64,000 nt of DNA, taken from the NCBI RefSeq assembly GCF_030159255.1, contig NZ_BSCT01000001.1, forward strand, positions 310,001 to 374,000. The letters run 5' to 3'. The DNA comes from Bradyrhizobium sp. SSBR45G (GTDB lineage: Bacteria; Pseudomonadota; Alphaproteobacteria; Rhizobiales; Xanthobacteraceae). Both the position numbers and the translations under genes were made by a program. The notes under the pieces are model-generated. The model did no database searches. It saw only the letters and a program-made list of their open reading frames with translations, and was not told the DNA's origin. Below, one piece after another: positions 43,730 through 53,900 of the stretch; the first letter of the stretch is position 1, and every line of letters starts with the position of its first letter.

Positions 43730-44527
43730 ATGAGTTCCCGCGACGACCTGCCGCCTGAGACCCATCCTCTGACCGAACCGCCGGCCGAGACGCCCCATCA
43801 CGGGGTGATGTTTCGGTTTCGCAACTATTTTTTGACCGGCCTCGTCGTCGCAGGCCCGGTCGCGATCACCCTCTACATCACCTGGTGGTTCGTGACCTGG
43901 GTCGACGGGCTGGTCCGGCCGTTCGTTCCGCTGGCCTACCGGCCGGAGACCTATCTCCCGTTCGGCGTGCCGGGCTCCGGCTTGATCGTCGCCGTCATCG
44001 GCCTCACGCTGCTCGGCTTCCTCACCGCGAACCTGATCGGCCGCACCTTGGTCGATCTCGGCGAGCGGCTGCTCGGCCGCATCCCGGCGGTGCGCGCGAT
44101 CTATCGCGGCCTCAAGCAGGTGTTCGAGACGCTGTTCTCCGGCAAGGGCTCCAGCCTGCGCCGCGTCGGCCTGGTCGAGTTTCCCTCGCCCGGGATGTGG
44201 TCGATCGTGCTGATCTCGCAGCCGCCGAGCGTGGAGATCGCAAACCGGCTGCCCGGCGACGACGAGCAGATCTCGGTGTTCCTGCCGTGCGCCCCGAACC
44301 CGACCACCGGCTTCTTCTTCTATCTGCCGAAGAGCAAGATCATCGAGGTCGACATGAGCGCCGAGGATGCGGCGACCTTGATCATGTCCTGCGGCGTGGT
44401 GCAGCCGGGTTCCGATCCGCAGAAGAAGGCCACGGCGCTCGCCAGCATGGCCAACGCCGCGCGTATCGCCAACGGCCAGGCCCAGCAGGCCCCGCGCCTG
44501 GAGCCGGAAACAGCCAAAGCGGACTAG
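43730..44527 (+). CDS. DUF502 family membrane protein
   Basis: The 265-residue protein has two N-terminal membrane helices (FLTGLVVAGPVAITLYITWW and SGLIVAVIGLTLLGFLTANL) and the DUF502 marks RIPAVRAIYRGLKQVFETLF and VGLVEFPSPGMWSIVLISQP, followed by PNPTTGFFFYLPKSKI. DUF502 is widespread in proteobacteria; its plant relatives (COV/LCV) act at endomembranes, but the bacterial role is unknown. The ATG at 43730 is used; an in-frame start two codons upstream is unlikely to matter. Confidence 0.85.
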   Translation: MSSRDDLPPETHPLTEPPAETPHHGVMFRFRNYFLTGLVVAGPVAITLYITWWFVTWVDGLVRPFVPLAYRPETYLPFGVPGSGLIVAVIGLTLLGFLTANLIGRTLVDLGERLLGRIPAVRAIYRGLKQVFETLFSGKGSSLRRVGLVEFPSPGMWSIVLISQPPSVEIANRLPGDDEQISVFLPCAPNPTTGFFFYLPKSKIIEVDMSAEDAATLIMSCGVVQPGSDPQKKATALASMANAARIANGQAQQAPRLEPETAKAD

Positions 44528-44568
44528 ACAAGGCGGACCAAGTCCGTGGCGTGGGACGCGGGCCCCCG

Positions 44569-44943
44569 CTAAGCGGCGTCCTGCGGCACGAACACGCGCA
44601 GCCGGTGCCCGTCGGGATCGAGCGCCACGAAGGTGGTGCCGAAATCCATCCGCGTCGGCGGTTGCACGATCTGCAGGCCGCGACTCCTCCAGTCATCATG
44701 GATCTTTTCGACCTCGCCGGGATCGGCGACCGTGAACGCGACCTCGCTGAAGCCGGCCGCGCCGGCGGCCGCGGGCTCCACCGTGTGCCGCGACCATAAT
44801 CCCAGCATCACGCCCTCGCGCAGCGGCAGCATCGCAAAGGTCGGGGACTGCTCGATGACGGGACGGCCAAGCAGGTCGGCATAGAAGGCCGCGCTGGCGG
44901 GCGGGTTGTCGACATAGAGGATCAGGAAGCTGAACTCGGGCAT
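44569..44943 (-). CDS. VOC (glyoxalase/bleomycin-resistance) family protein
   Basis: The 124-residue protein has two beta-alpha-beta-beta-beta modules of the VOC fold (FLILYVDNPPASAAFYADLL and VAFTVADPGEVEKIHDDWRS ... TTFVALDPDGHRLRVFVP). It may be a metal-dependent lyase or dioxygenase or a drug-binding protein. It is convergent with the DUF502 gene. The substrate is unknown. Confidence 0.8.
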   Translation of the reverse strand: MPEFSFLILYVDNPPASAAFYADLLGRPVIEQSPTFAMLPLREGVMLGLWSRHTVEPAAAGAAGFSEVAFTVADPGEVEKIHDDWRSRGLQIVQPPTRMDFGTTFVALDPDGHRLRVFVPQDAA

Positions 44944-45223
44944 GTGTTGCTCTCCGGTGACGGCGCCGGCAGCGGCGCGCGTCCAAGAGCACTAGCCGAG
45001 CCCCATGCCAGATCCTGTCAGCAGTCGCTGAGCTTGCTCCATGTCCACGACCCGTGCGCCGAGCGGGCCGATGTGCGCATGGCGGCGCTTTTGCGCTGCA
45101 TGATGGTGCGTGAAAGGCACAGCCGACAGCGGTCTCGTTCCTACAACCGCAAGGCGGTGGTTTTCCCGTCAGTCACCATGGAAACATCGCGCAAACAAAT
45201 ATGAGGCGTAGGGGGAGCGTGGA

Positions 45224-47101
45224 ATGAGGTCTGTGAGCAGAACGGCGTTGTGGTGTGCCGTCGCGGTGTCGGGAACGTTGCTGCAGCTGATGCATCCGGC
45301 TTCGGCGCAAACGAACTACACGCGGATTCAGGCCTTCGGCGACAGCTATGCCGACACGGGCAATCTCTGGACCTACACCGGCGGCGCGGGCAAGCTGCCG
45401 CTCTATCCGACCGGGCGCTTCAGCGGCGGCACCAATTTCGTCGACACGACCTCGGCGCTGCTCGGCATTCCCCAGCTCAACTACGCCATCGGCGGCGCCA
45501 TGGCCGGCAACACCAACGTGGTCGCGCCCGGCATTCCCGGCTTCTTCCAGGAATGGAGCGGCCTGACCGGCTTCTCCGGCAAGATCTCGTCGACCGACCT
45601 GGTCGAGATCTCGGTCGGCGGCAATGATGCGCGGGCCTATTACCGTGCCGGCGGCACGCTGGCGGGAGCGCCGACCGCCGCCGCCGTGACGGCGCAGCAG
45701 GCGATGGCTGGCATCAACGCGCTGGTCGGCGACGGCGCGCGCACCATCGTGTTCACCGTCGGCGATGTCAGCACGCTGCCGGAGGCCATCGGCAATGCCA
45801 ACGCCGCAGCCGGCAAGTCCTACAGCACGACCTACAACGGCCTGATGCAGGCATCACTTGCCGGCATCGCCCGCAACGGCGTGCGCGTCGAATATGTCGA
45901 CACCGGCCTGGTCGGCACGCTGATCCAGGCCAATCCATCGCGCTATGGCTTCAGCAGCTTCGCCTGCACGGTTGCCTGCATCGGCAATACGGCCTTGCAG
46001 TATCAGTCGCTGTTCTATGTCGACGGCGTGCACCTGACCTCGCACGGCTTCGAGGTGCTGGGCCAATACATCGTCAACCGCCTCAACGCGCCGCTGACCT
46101 TCGCGCCGCAGGGTGAGGTGGCGTCGATCTCGGCGATGGGCTTTGCCTCGACGCTGATCGGCAAGCTCGACATGTTCCGCGAAACCACCGGCTTCGCGCC
46201 ATCGACCATGAACTCGTTCGCCGCCGTGACCAAGGCGCCTTATGCCAAGGCGCCGCCGCTCGCGCCCGCCAGCCCGTGGTCGTTCTACATGCAGGGCAAT
46301 GGCGGTCTCAGCAATCGCCAGGGCAACGTCGCTTCCAACGGCTTCAATCTCGACAGCATCGGCGGCACCATCGGTGTCGACTACCGGCTGTCGGCCAACG
46401 CCCTGGTCGGCGCCGCGTTCGACTACTCCAATCCGAAGGCCAAGCTGTTCAACAATGCCGGCACCACCGATGCCAACTCCTATCAGCTCGGCGTCTACGG
46501 CGTCTGGGCCAACAGCAATCTGTTCGCCGAAGGCCTCGCCACCATCGGCAAGCAGGACTATCGCAATACGCGCCTGGGCGTCGTCGACACCATCACCTCG
46601 GCTCCCGGCGGTACGACCTTCGTTGCCGCGGCCAAGGCCGGCTATCTGTTCGATGCCGGCACGGCCAAGATGGGACCGATCGGCGGCCTGACCTATGCGC
46701 GCGCCCGCGTCGACGGCTTCACCGAGTCCGGCGATCCCGCACTGACGCTCACGGTCGGCCCGCAGACCGCCGAGACCCTGATCGGCAGCATCGGCGTGCA
46801 GCTGCGCACCCCGTTCCAGGTGCAGGGCGCGACCGTGCATCCGTACCTGAACCTGACGCTCGACGACGATCTGATCGGCAACGGCCGCCTGATCCAGTAC
46901 AGCGCGACCTCGGCGCCGCTGATCGTCAACAACTGGAACGTTCCGAGCGGCACCTCGCACAACGTCTATGGCCGGATCAGCTCCGGCATCGTGGCGCCGT
47001 TCTGGAGCAATGTGGCGCTGACGGCGACCGTGTCGCGCACCATCGGGCGCACCGGCGGCGACGACTTCTACGGCAGTGGAGGACTGAAGATCTCGTTCTG
47101 A
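45224..47101 (+). CDS. autotransporter with SGNH/GDSL esterase passenger
   Basis: The 625-residue protein has a signal peptide (cut near ASA-QTN), a GDSL lipase/esterase passenger (about residues 32-300) and a C-terminal autotransporter barrel (about 345-625). Catalytic blocks are present: FGDSYADTGN with Ser41, SVGGNDA near residue 131 and the DGVH motif near 267. The barrel ends in FYGSGGLKISF with a terminal Phe, as required for insertion. It matches EstA-like esterases displayed on the outer membrane. Substrate unknown, probably lipid esters. A strong terminator follows. Confidence 0.9.
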   Translation: MRSVSRTALWCAVAVSGTLLQLMHPASAQTNYTRIQAFGDSYADTGNLWTYTGGAGKLPLYPTGRFSGGTNFVDTTSALLGIPQLNYAIGGAMAGNTNVVAPGIPGFFQEWSGLTGFSGKISSTDLVEISVGGNDARAYYRAGGTLAGAPTAAAVTAQQAMAGINALVGDGARTIVFTVGDVSTLPEAIGNANAAAGKSYSTTYNGLMQASLAGIARNGVRVEYVDTGLVGTLIQANPSRYGFSSFACTVACIGNTALQYQSLFYVDGVHLTSHGFEVLGQYIVNRLNAPLTFAPQGEVASISAMGFASTLIGKLDMFRETTGFAPSTMNSFAAVTKAPYAKAPPLAPASPWSFYMQGNGGLSNRQGNVASNGFNLDSIGGTIGVDYRLSANALVGAAFDYSNPKAKLFNNAGTTDANSYQLGVYGVWANSNLFAEGLATIGKQDYRNTRLGVVDTITSAPGGTTFVAAAKAGYLFDAGTAKMGPIGGLTYARARVDGFTESGDPALTLTVGPQTAETLIGSIGVQLRTPFQVQGATVHPYLNLTLDDDLIGNGRLIQYSATSAPLIVNNWNVPSGTSHNVYGRISSGIVAPFWSNVALTATVSRTIGRTGGDDFYGSGGLKISF

Positions 47102-47169
47102 GGTCAGCTGCGGCGGCCAGCGCTCTTGGGGGCTCTAAGGGGGGCGGCGCTGATGTTGCAGCCAAGGCG

Positions 47170-47200
47170 AGGGCAGCCCGGAAGGGCTGCCCTTCGTTTT
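47170..47200 (+). terminator. intrinsic terminator after the GDSL autotransporter gene
   Basis: GGGCAGCCC and GGGCTGCCC form a 9-bp perfect stem with a 4-nt loop, followed by TTCGTTTT, 69 bp after the stop codon. Confidence 0.8.
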
Positions 47201-47267
47201 CGCGCCTTCTGTTTTGTCATCGGCTGCGCATAGTCTTCGGGACCGTTCCAGGAATCGGAGTCCATCC

Positions 47268-48119
47268 ATGCCTCCCAGCATTGCCGTCATCGCCCCCGGC
47301 GCCATGGGCAGCGCCATCGCCGCACGCCTCGTGGAGCATGGCTGCAAGGTGCTGACCCTGCTCGAGGGACGCAGTGCGGCGACGCGGGCGAGGGCGGCCG
47401 CGTCCGGCATGGTCGGCGCCAGCGAGTCCGAGATCGCCAATGCCGACATCATCCTGTCGATCGTGCCGCCGGGCGAGGCGGTGGCGCTCGCCGAGCAGCT
47501 CGCGACCGTGATCAACCGCAACGCCAAGAAGCCGGTCATCGTCGACTGCAACGCCGTCAACGTCGAGACCATCCGAAGGATCGAGGACATCGTGCTGTCC
47601 TCGGGTGCGCGGCTGGTCGATGCCGCCATCATCGGCCTGCCGCCGAAGCCCGGGGCGAAAGGGCCTGCGCTGTATGTCAGCGGCGATGCGGCGGCGGATG
47701 TGAGCGTGCTGGGGCAGCTCGGGCTCGACCTGCGTCGGATCGAAGGACCGATCGGCGCCGCCTCCGCGCTGAAGATGTCCTATGCCGGCATCAACAAGGG
47801 CCTGACCGGGTTAGGGGCCGCAATGGTGCTGGCCGCGACGCGGGCCGGCGCTGCGGACGCGCTGCGTGACGAGCTCGCGCTCAGCCTGCCGCACGTCCAG
47901 GCTCGTCTCGCCAACTCGCTGCCGGACATGCTGCCAAAGGCCTATCGCTGGGTCGCCGAGATGCGCGAGATCGCGGGCTTCCTGGGGCCGGATCATCCGG
48001 CCGCGCTGATCTACGAAGGTTTTGCGCGGCTGTTCGAGCATATCGCGACGGACGTGCAGGGGCAGGGCACCGACGCGGCGCAGCTTGTCGCTTTTGCCGA
48101 GAGTTGCAAGGCGAAGTAG
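47268..48119 (+). CDS. NAD(P)-dependent 6-phosphogluconate dehydrogenase-like oxidoreductase (DUF1932)
   Basis: The 283-residue protein has an N-terminal Rossmann fold (IAVIAPGAMGSAIAARLVEH; Ala replaces the first Gly of GxGxxG) and a helical C-terminal DUF1932 domain (FLGPDHPAALIYEGFARLFE). Such proteins are related to beta-hydroxyacid dehydrogenases. The conserved substrate-binding Lys of the family falls in the ALKMSYAGINKGL stretch (about residue 170-182). Substrate cannot be given. ATG 47268 fits the Rossmann start. Confidence 0.8.
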   Translation: MPPSIAVIAPGAMGSAIAARLVEHGCKVLTLLEGRSAATRARAAASGMVGASESEIANADIILSIVPPGEAVALAEQLATVINRNAKKPVIVDCNAVNVETIRRIEDIVLSSGARLVDAAIIGLPPKPGAKGPALYVSGDAAADVSVLGQLGLDLRRIEGPIGAASALKMSYAGINKGLTGLGAAMVLAATRAGAADALRDELALSLPHVQARLANSLPDMLPKAYRWVAEMREIAGFLGPDHPAALIYEGFARLFEHIATDVQGQGTDAAQLVAFAESCKAK

Positions 48120-48132
48120 ACCATCTCGGCTT

Positions 48133-48283
48133 GTCGTCCCGGGCAAGCCACGATGCGCGATAGCACGTCGCGGCGTCGACCCGGGACCCATACTCCGCGG
48201 CGGCTGTGATTTGCGAGCAGGACAACGCGCCTGCGTTGAACTATTCCCTGGGGTTATGGGTCCCGGCTCAAGGCCGGGACGAC
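48133..48283. repeat. palindromic repeat (GTCGTCCCGG family)
   Basis: GTCGTCCCGG at the left and CCGGGACGAC at the right are exact reverse complements, and GGGACCCATACTCC pairs imperfectly with GGGTTATGGGTCCC. It lies between converging genes. A relative is at 42624-42777. Confidence 0.75.
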
Positions 48284-48311
48284 AGTGGAGTTCGTTGATG
48301 CAATGACGCGA

Positions 48312-50414
48312 TCACCCCGCCGTCAGCAGCGGGATCGCCTCGTCGCGTTCGTACAGATACAGCAGGCAGCGCAGCGCATCGCTGCGCGGGCCCTTCAGCT
48401 TGGGATCCTCTTTCAGGATCCGCAGCGCCTCGTCGCGGGCCTGGGTGATCAGCTGGGCGTGCACCTCGGGGCGGGCGATGCGATAGCCGGGCAGGCCGCT
48501 CTGGCGAATGCCGAGCACGTCGCCTTCGCCACGCAGCTTGAGATCCTCCTCGGCGATGCGGAAGCCGTCGGTAGTCTCTCTGATCACGGCGAGCCGCGCC
48601 TTCGACATCTGCCCGAGCGGCTCGTGATAGAGCAGGATGCAGGTCGACGCCTCCGAGCCGCGGCCGATGCGGCCGCGCAGCTGGTGCAATTGCGCCAGCC
48701 CGAAGCGCTCGGCATTCTCGATCACCATGATGCTGGCGGCGGGCACGTCGACGCCGACCTCGACGACGGTGGTTGCGACCAGCAGGCGCAGCTCATGCGT
48801 CGCGAAGCGGCCCATGACGTCGTCCTTCTCGCTGCCCTTCATCTTGCCGTGGACGAGGCCGACCTTGTCGCCGAAGCGCTCGCGCAGGCTCTCGAACCGG
48901 TCGGTCGCATTGGTGAGGTGATCGATGCCCTCGGCCTCGGATTCCTCGACCAGCGGGCAGATCCAATACACCAGCTTGCCGGCATCGAGCGCGCGGCCGA
49001 CGGCGTCGATCACTTCGCCGCGCCTGATGTCGGCGACCGCGCGGGTGTCGATCGGCTGGCGGCCGGCCGGCTTCTCGCGCAGCTCGGAAATGTCCATGTC
49101 GCCGAAATAGGTCAGCACGAGCGTGCGCGGGATCGGCGTCGCCGAGAGCACCAGCACGTCGACGGCCTCGCCCTTCGACGTCAGTGCGAGACGCTCGCGC
49201 ACGCCGAAGCGATGCTGCTCGTCGACGATGGCGAGCGCCAGCGATTTGAAGATCACATCGTCCTGGATCAGCGCGTGGGTGCCGATGAGGACATCGATCT
49301 CGCCGGCTTCGAGCCGGGCGAGGATGTCGCGGCGCTCCTTGCCCTTCTCGCGGCCGGTCAGGATCGCCGCCCGCATCCCGGCGCGCTCGGCGAGCGGCGT
49401 GATCGTCTTGGCATGCTGCCGCGCCAGGATCTCGGTCGGCGCCATCAGCGCCGCCTGCTTGCCCGCTTCCGCCACGGCCGCAGCGGCGAGCAGCGCCACG
49501 ACAGTCTTGCCCGAGCCGACGTCGCCCTGCAGCAGCCGCAGCATGCGCACCGGCTTTTCGAGATCGGCGGCGATCGCCGCCATGGCCTGAGCTTGCGAAT
49601 TCGTCAGCGCATAGGGCAGGGCATCGATGATCTTGTGGCGTAGATGGCCGTCGCCGGCATGGCGGTTGCCCGCTGGGCGGCGCAATTGCGCCCGCACCAG
49701 CGCCAGCGCCAATTGGCCGGCGAGCAGCTCGTCGAAGGCGAGCCGCGACCAGAACCGGTTCTCCGGCAGGATGTCCGTCAGTTCCTGAGGGACATGGACG
49801 CGCGTGAGCGCCTCCTTCAGCGGCGGGAAGTTGCAGCGGCTGAGCACCTCGGGGCTGATCCATTCCGGCAAGTCGGGCAGCTTGGTCAGCGCCAATGCGA
49901 TCGCCCGCCGCAGCGAGCCGAGCGCGAGTCCCTCGGTCAGCGGATAGACCGGGTCGATTCCTGACAGCTTGGCAAAGGCGGCTTCGTCGAGGATGGGGTG
50001 AGGATGGACGATCTGCGGGATACCGTCATACATCTGCACGGTGCCGGAGACGTAGCGCTTGGCGCCGACCGGCAGGATCTTCTCGATATAGTCGCCCTTG
50101 GGACGGAAGAACGTCAGCACGACGTCGCCGGTCTCGTCGCTGGCGTAAACCAGATAGGGCGCGCGCGCGTTGCGCGACGGACGGTGGCGGTCGACCGTGA
50201 CTTCGAGCGTCACCACGGTTCCGGCCGCGGCGTCGCGGACCTTGGGCCGGTGACGGCGGTCGATCACGCTGGCCGGCAGATGCAGCAGCAGGTCGACCAC
50301 GCGCGGCGTCTCGCTGCAGCTGAGCAGGTAGCGCAGCAGCTTGTCCTGCTTCGGCCCGACCCCCGACAGGGTGGTGACCGGTGCAAACAGCGGATTGAGG
50401 ATGGCAGGACGCAT
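48312..50414 (-). CDS. recG: ATP-dependent DNA helicase RecG
   Basis: The 700-residue helicase reverses stalled forks and drives Holliday-junction branch migration. The N-terminal wedge/OB region (YLVYASDETGDVVLTFFRPK) is followed by helicase motifs I (LLQGDVGSGKTVVALLAAAA), II (VDEQHRFGV), III (LVLSATPIPRTL) and VI (QLRGRIGRGSE), with the RecG-specific TRIP-like end. The start at ATG 50414 is chosen by family length; an open frame upstream is unrelated. It is divergent from sdhE. Confidence 0.95.
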   Translation of the reverse strand: MRPAILNPLFAPVTTLSGVGPKQDKLLRYLLSCSETPRVVDLLLHLPASVIDRRHRPKVRDAAAGTVVTLEVTVDRHRPSRNARAPYLVYASDETGDVVLTFFRPKGDYIEKILPVGAKRYVSGTVQMYDGIPQIVHPHPILDEAAFAKLSGIDPVYPLTEGLALGSLRRAIALALTKLPDLPEWISPEVLSRCNFPPLKEALTRVHVPQELTDILPENRFWSRLAFDELLAGQLALALVRAQLRRPAGNRHAGDGHLRHKIIDALPYALTNSQAQAMAAIAADLEKPVRMLRLLQGDVGSGKTVVALLAAAAVAEAGKQAALMAPTEILARQHAKTITPLAERAGMRAAILTGREKGKERRDILARLEAGEIDVLIGTHALIQDDVIFKSLALAIVDEQHRFGVRERLALTSKGEAVDVLVLSATPIPRTLVLTYFGDMDISELREKPAGRQPIDTRAVADIRRGEVIDAVGRALDAGKLVYWICPLVEESEAEGIDHLTNATDRFESLRERFGDKVGLVHGKMKGSEKDDVMGRFATHELRLLVATTVVEVGVDVPAASIMVIENAERFGLAQLHQLRGRIGRGSEASTCILLYHEPLGQMSKARLAVIRETTDGFRIAEEDLKLRGEGDVLGIRQSGLPGYRIARPEVHAQLITQARDEALRILKEDPKLKGPRSDALRCLLYLYERDEAIPLLTAG

Positions 50415-50612
50415 GGGCCGAACACTTAAAGCGGTTTGGCGGTCGGAATACCCGGCCCCGGGCAGACATCCACCTGTTTTTTCGTTCGTTACGGAGGGCG
50501 GGACATGCCGGTCCTGCGTCGGATAAGGGCTGACAGGGCCCCGCAGCGCCGCTATATCGAGCCCGCCCGGCACCGTCCGGGCTTTTGGCGTTGTATTGGA
50601 GCAGGATTTTCG

Positions 50613-50900
50613 ATGACTGGGACCACCCGATCGAGCCAAGGCCTCGATGACCGCCGCAAGCGGCTGCTGTTCCACTGCTGGCACCGCGGCACGCGGGAGA
50701 TGGACCTGATTCTGGGGCGGTTCGCAGATGCCGAGATCGGCACGCTCTCGGACCAGGAGGTGGCGGAGCTTGAGGAACTGCTCGAGATTCCCGATGCCGA
50801 CCTCTACGCCGCCGTGACGGGCGCCCAGCCGCTGCCGCCCCAGCGGGCCAGTGCCTTGTTCGAGCGGATCAAGTCCTTCCCCGTGGCGGACGCCGATTGA
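50613..50900 (+). CDS. sdhE: succinate dehydrogenase assembly factor SdhE (DUF339)
   Basis: The 95-residue protein has the SdhE hallmark RGTREMDLILGRF (RGxxE motif), which is needed for covalent FAD attachment to the SdhA flavoprotein. Length is normal. Its TGA overlaps the ATG of mfd by one base (TGATG), so they are co-translated, an arrangement seen in other alphaproteobacteria. Confidence 0.93.
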   Translation: MTGTTRSSQGLDDRRKRLLFHCWHRGTREMDLILGRFADAEIGTLSDQEVAELEELLEIPDADLYAAVTGAQPLPPQRASALFERIKSFPVADAD

Positions 50901-53900
50901 TGAAGAGCCCGGTCAAGTCGCCTGCCGAGCACCTCGCGCCGGGGCGCGCACTCACGCTCGCCAACGTCGCCGAGGGCGCCGAAGGCCTCGTCGTCTCGGA
51001 TCTGGCGCGCGCGGTCGCGGCCAAGCCGAAGCCGCCGGCGGTCAGCCTCGCCGTGGTCTGCCGCGACGGCGCGCGGATGCAGCAGCTGGCGCGGGCGCTC
51101 GATTTCTTCGCTCCCGACCTGCCGGTCATGCAGTTCCCGGCCTGGGACTGCCAGCCCTATGATCGCGTCTCGCCACATGGCGGCATCCTGGCCCAGCGCG
51201 TGACCACTTTGGCGCGGCTGTCGCGCTTGGCCGGCAGCGACAAGCCGCTGATCGTGCTGACCACCGTCAACGCCATCCTGCAGCGGGTGCCAGCGCGCGA
51301 CACCATGGCGGGGCAGGCGCTGTCGGTCGCGCCGGGCCATGTCGTGCCGATGGACTCGGTGATCGCCTGGCTGGAGCACAACGGCTACCACCGCTCCTCG
51401 ACGGTGCGCGAGAGCGGCGAATATGCCGTCCGCGGCGGCATCCTCGATCTGTTCCCGGCCGGCCTCGACCAGCCGGTCCGTTTCGACTTCTTCGGCGACA
51501 GCCTGGAATCGATCCGCACCTTCGATGCCGAGACCCAGCGCACCATGCTCGACATGCGCTCGCTCGACTTGGTGCCGGTGTCGGAATTCCAGCTCGTCAC
51601 CGACACCATCCGCCGTTTCCGCATGGGCTATGTCGCCGAGTTCGGCGCGCCCGAGCGCGACGATGCGCTGTATGAGGCCGTCAGCGAAGGCCGCCGCTAT
51701 CCCGGCATGGAGCACTGGCTGCCGCTGTTCCACGACAAGATGGAGACGTTGTTCGACTATCTGCCGCACACGCCCATCGTGATCGAGCCGCAGGGCGAGG
51801 ACGCTGCGCGCGAGCGCTTCAAGCAGATCATCGACTATTACGATGCACGCCGCGAGGCGATGGAGCATCCCGGCGGCGGCGCGATCTACAAGCCGTTGAC
51901 GGTCAATCGGCTGTATCTGACGTCGTCCGAGTGGGCCGAGCGGCTCGCTTCCGTGCCGCTGGCGCGGATGACGCCTTTCGCAGTGCCGGAAGGCACTGGT
52001 GTCGTCGACATCGGCGCGCGGCAGGGCCGCAACTTTGCGCCGGAACGCAACGACGCCGCCGTCAACGTGTTCGAGGCTGTCGTGGCGCATGTGCAGGCGC
52101 TGCAGTCGGTGCGCAAGAAGGTCGTCATCGCGCTGTGGAGCGAGGGCTCGCGCGACCGCATGGCCAGCATGTTGAAGGACCACAAGCTGATCCACGTCAC
52201 CAGCGTCAACACCTGGCGCGTGGTGCAGGCGACGCCGCGCAACGAGACCATGCTGGCGCTGCTCGGCCTGGAGTCCGGCTTCGAGACCGACCAGATCGCG
52301 GTCATCTCCGAGCAGGATATTCTCGGCGACCGCCTGGTGCGGCCGCGCCGGGCGAGCCGCAAGCTCGACAACTTCATCTCGGAGGTCACGAGCCTAGGCG
52401 TTGGCGACATCGTCGTCCATGTCGACCATGGCATCGGCCGTTTCGTCGGCCTGCAGACGCTCGAGGTCGCCGGCGCGCCGCATGACTGTCTCGAATTGCG
52501 CTATGCCGGCGAGACCAAGCTGTATCTGCCGGTCGAGAATATCGAGCTGCTGTCGCGCTACGGCTCCGACCAGACCAGTGTCGAGCTCGACAAGCTCGGC
52601 GGCTCGGGCTGGCAGACCCGCAAGGCCAAGCTGAAGAACCGCATCCGCGAGATGGCTGGCGAGCTGATCAAGATCGCCGCCGAGCGCATGCTGCACGAGG
52701 CGCCGAAGCTGCCGGTGCAGGCCGGCCTCTACGACGAGTTCTGCGCGCGCTTCCCCTATGACGAAACCGAGGACCAGCTCGGTGCCATCCAGGCGACGCT
52801 CGCTGATCTCGAAGCGGGACGTCCGATGGACCGGCTGGTCTGCGGCGACGTCGGCTTCGGCAAGACCGAGGTGGCGCTGCGGGCAGCCTTCGCGGTCGCG
52901 CTCGAAGGCAAGCAGGTCGCGGTCGTGGTCCCGACCACGCTGCTGGCGCGACAGCATGCGAAGAACTTCAGCGAGCGCTTCCAGGGTTTTCCGGTCAATG
53001 TGGCGCAGGCCTCGCGCCTGGTCAGCACCAAGGAGCTCAACCAGGTCAAGAAGGGCCTCGCCGACGGATCGGTCGACATCGTCGTCGGCACCCATGCGCT
53101 ACTCGGCAAGGCGATCAAGTTCCGCGACCTCGGCCTCGTCATCGTCGACGAGGAGCAGCATTTCGGCGTCAGCCACAAGGAGCGGCTGAAGCAGCTCCGC
53201 GCCGAGGTGCACGTATTGACCTTGTCGGCGACGCCGATCCCACGCACTTTGCAGCTGGCGCTGAGCGGCGTACGCGAGCTGTCGATCATCGCGTCCCCGC
53301 CGGTCGATCGCCTCGCCGTGCGCACCTTCGTGGCCCCGCATGATCCCGTGATGATCCGCGAGGCGCTGCTGCGCGAGCGCTATCGTGGCGGCCAGGCGTT
53401 CTACGTGGTGCCGCGCATCGACGATCTCGCCGAGGTCAAGGAGTTCCTCGACAAGACCGTGCCGGAGATGAAGGTCGCGGTCGCCCACGGCCAGATGGCG
53501 CCGACGGTCATCGAGGACATCATCTCGGCGTTCTATGACGGCAAGTTCGACATCCTGCTGTCGACCACGATCGTGGAGTCCGGCCTCGACATTCCCCGCG
53601 CCAACACGCTGATCGTGCACCGCGCCGACATGTTCGGCCTCGCGCAGCTCTATCAGCTGCGCGGCCGCGTCGGCCGCTCCAAGCTGCGCGCCTATGCGCT
53701 GTTCACCCTGCCGACGCACAAGATCAGTGCCCAGGCCGAGAAGCGCCTCACCGTGCTGCAGTCGCTGGAGACGCTGGGGGCCGGCTTCCAGCTCGCCAGT
53801 CACGATCTCGACATCCGCGGCGCCGGCAATCTGCTCGGCGACGAGCAGTCCGGCCACATCAAGGAGGTCGGGTTCGAACTCTATCAGTCGATGCTGGAGG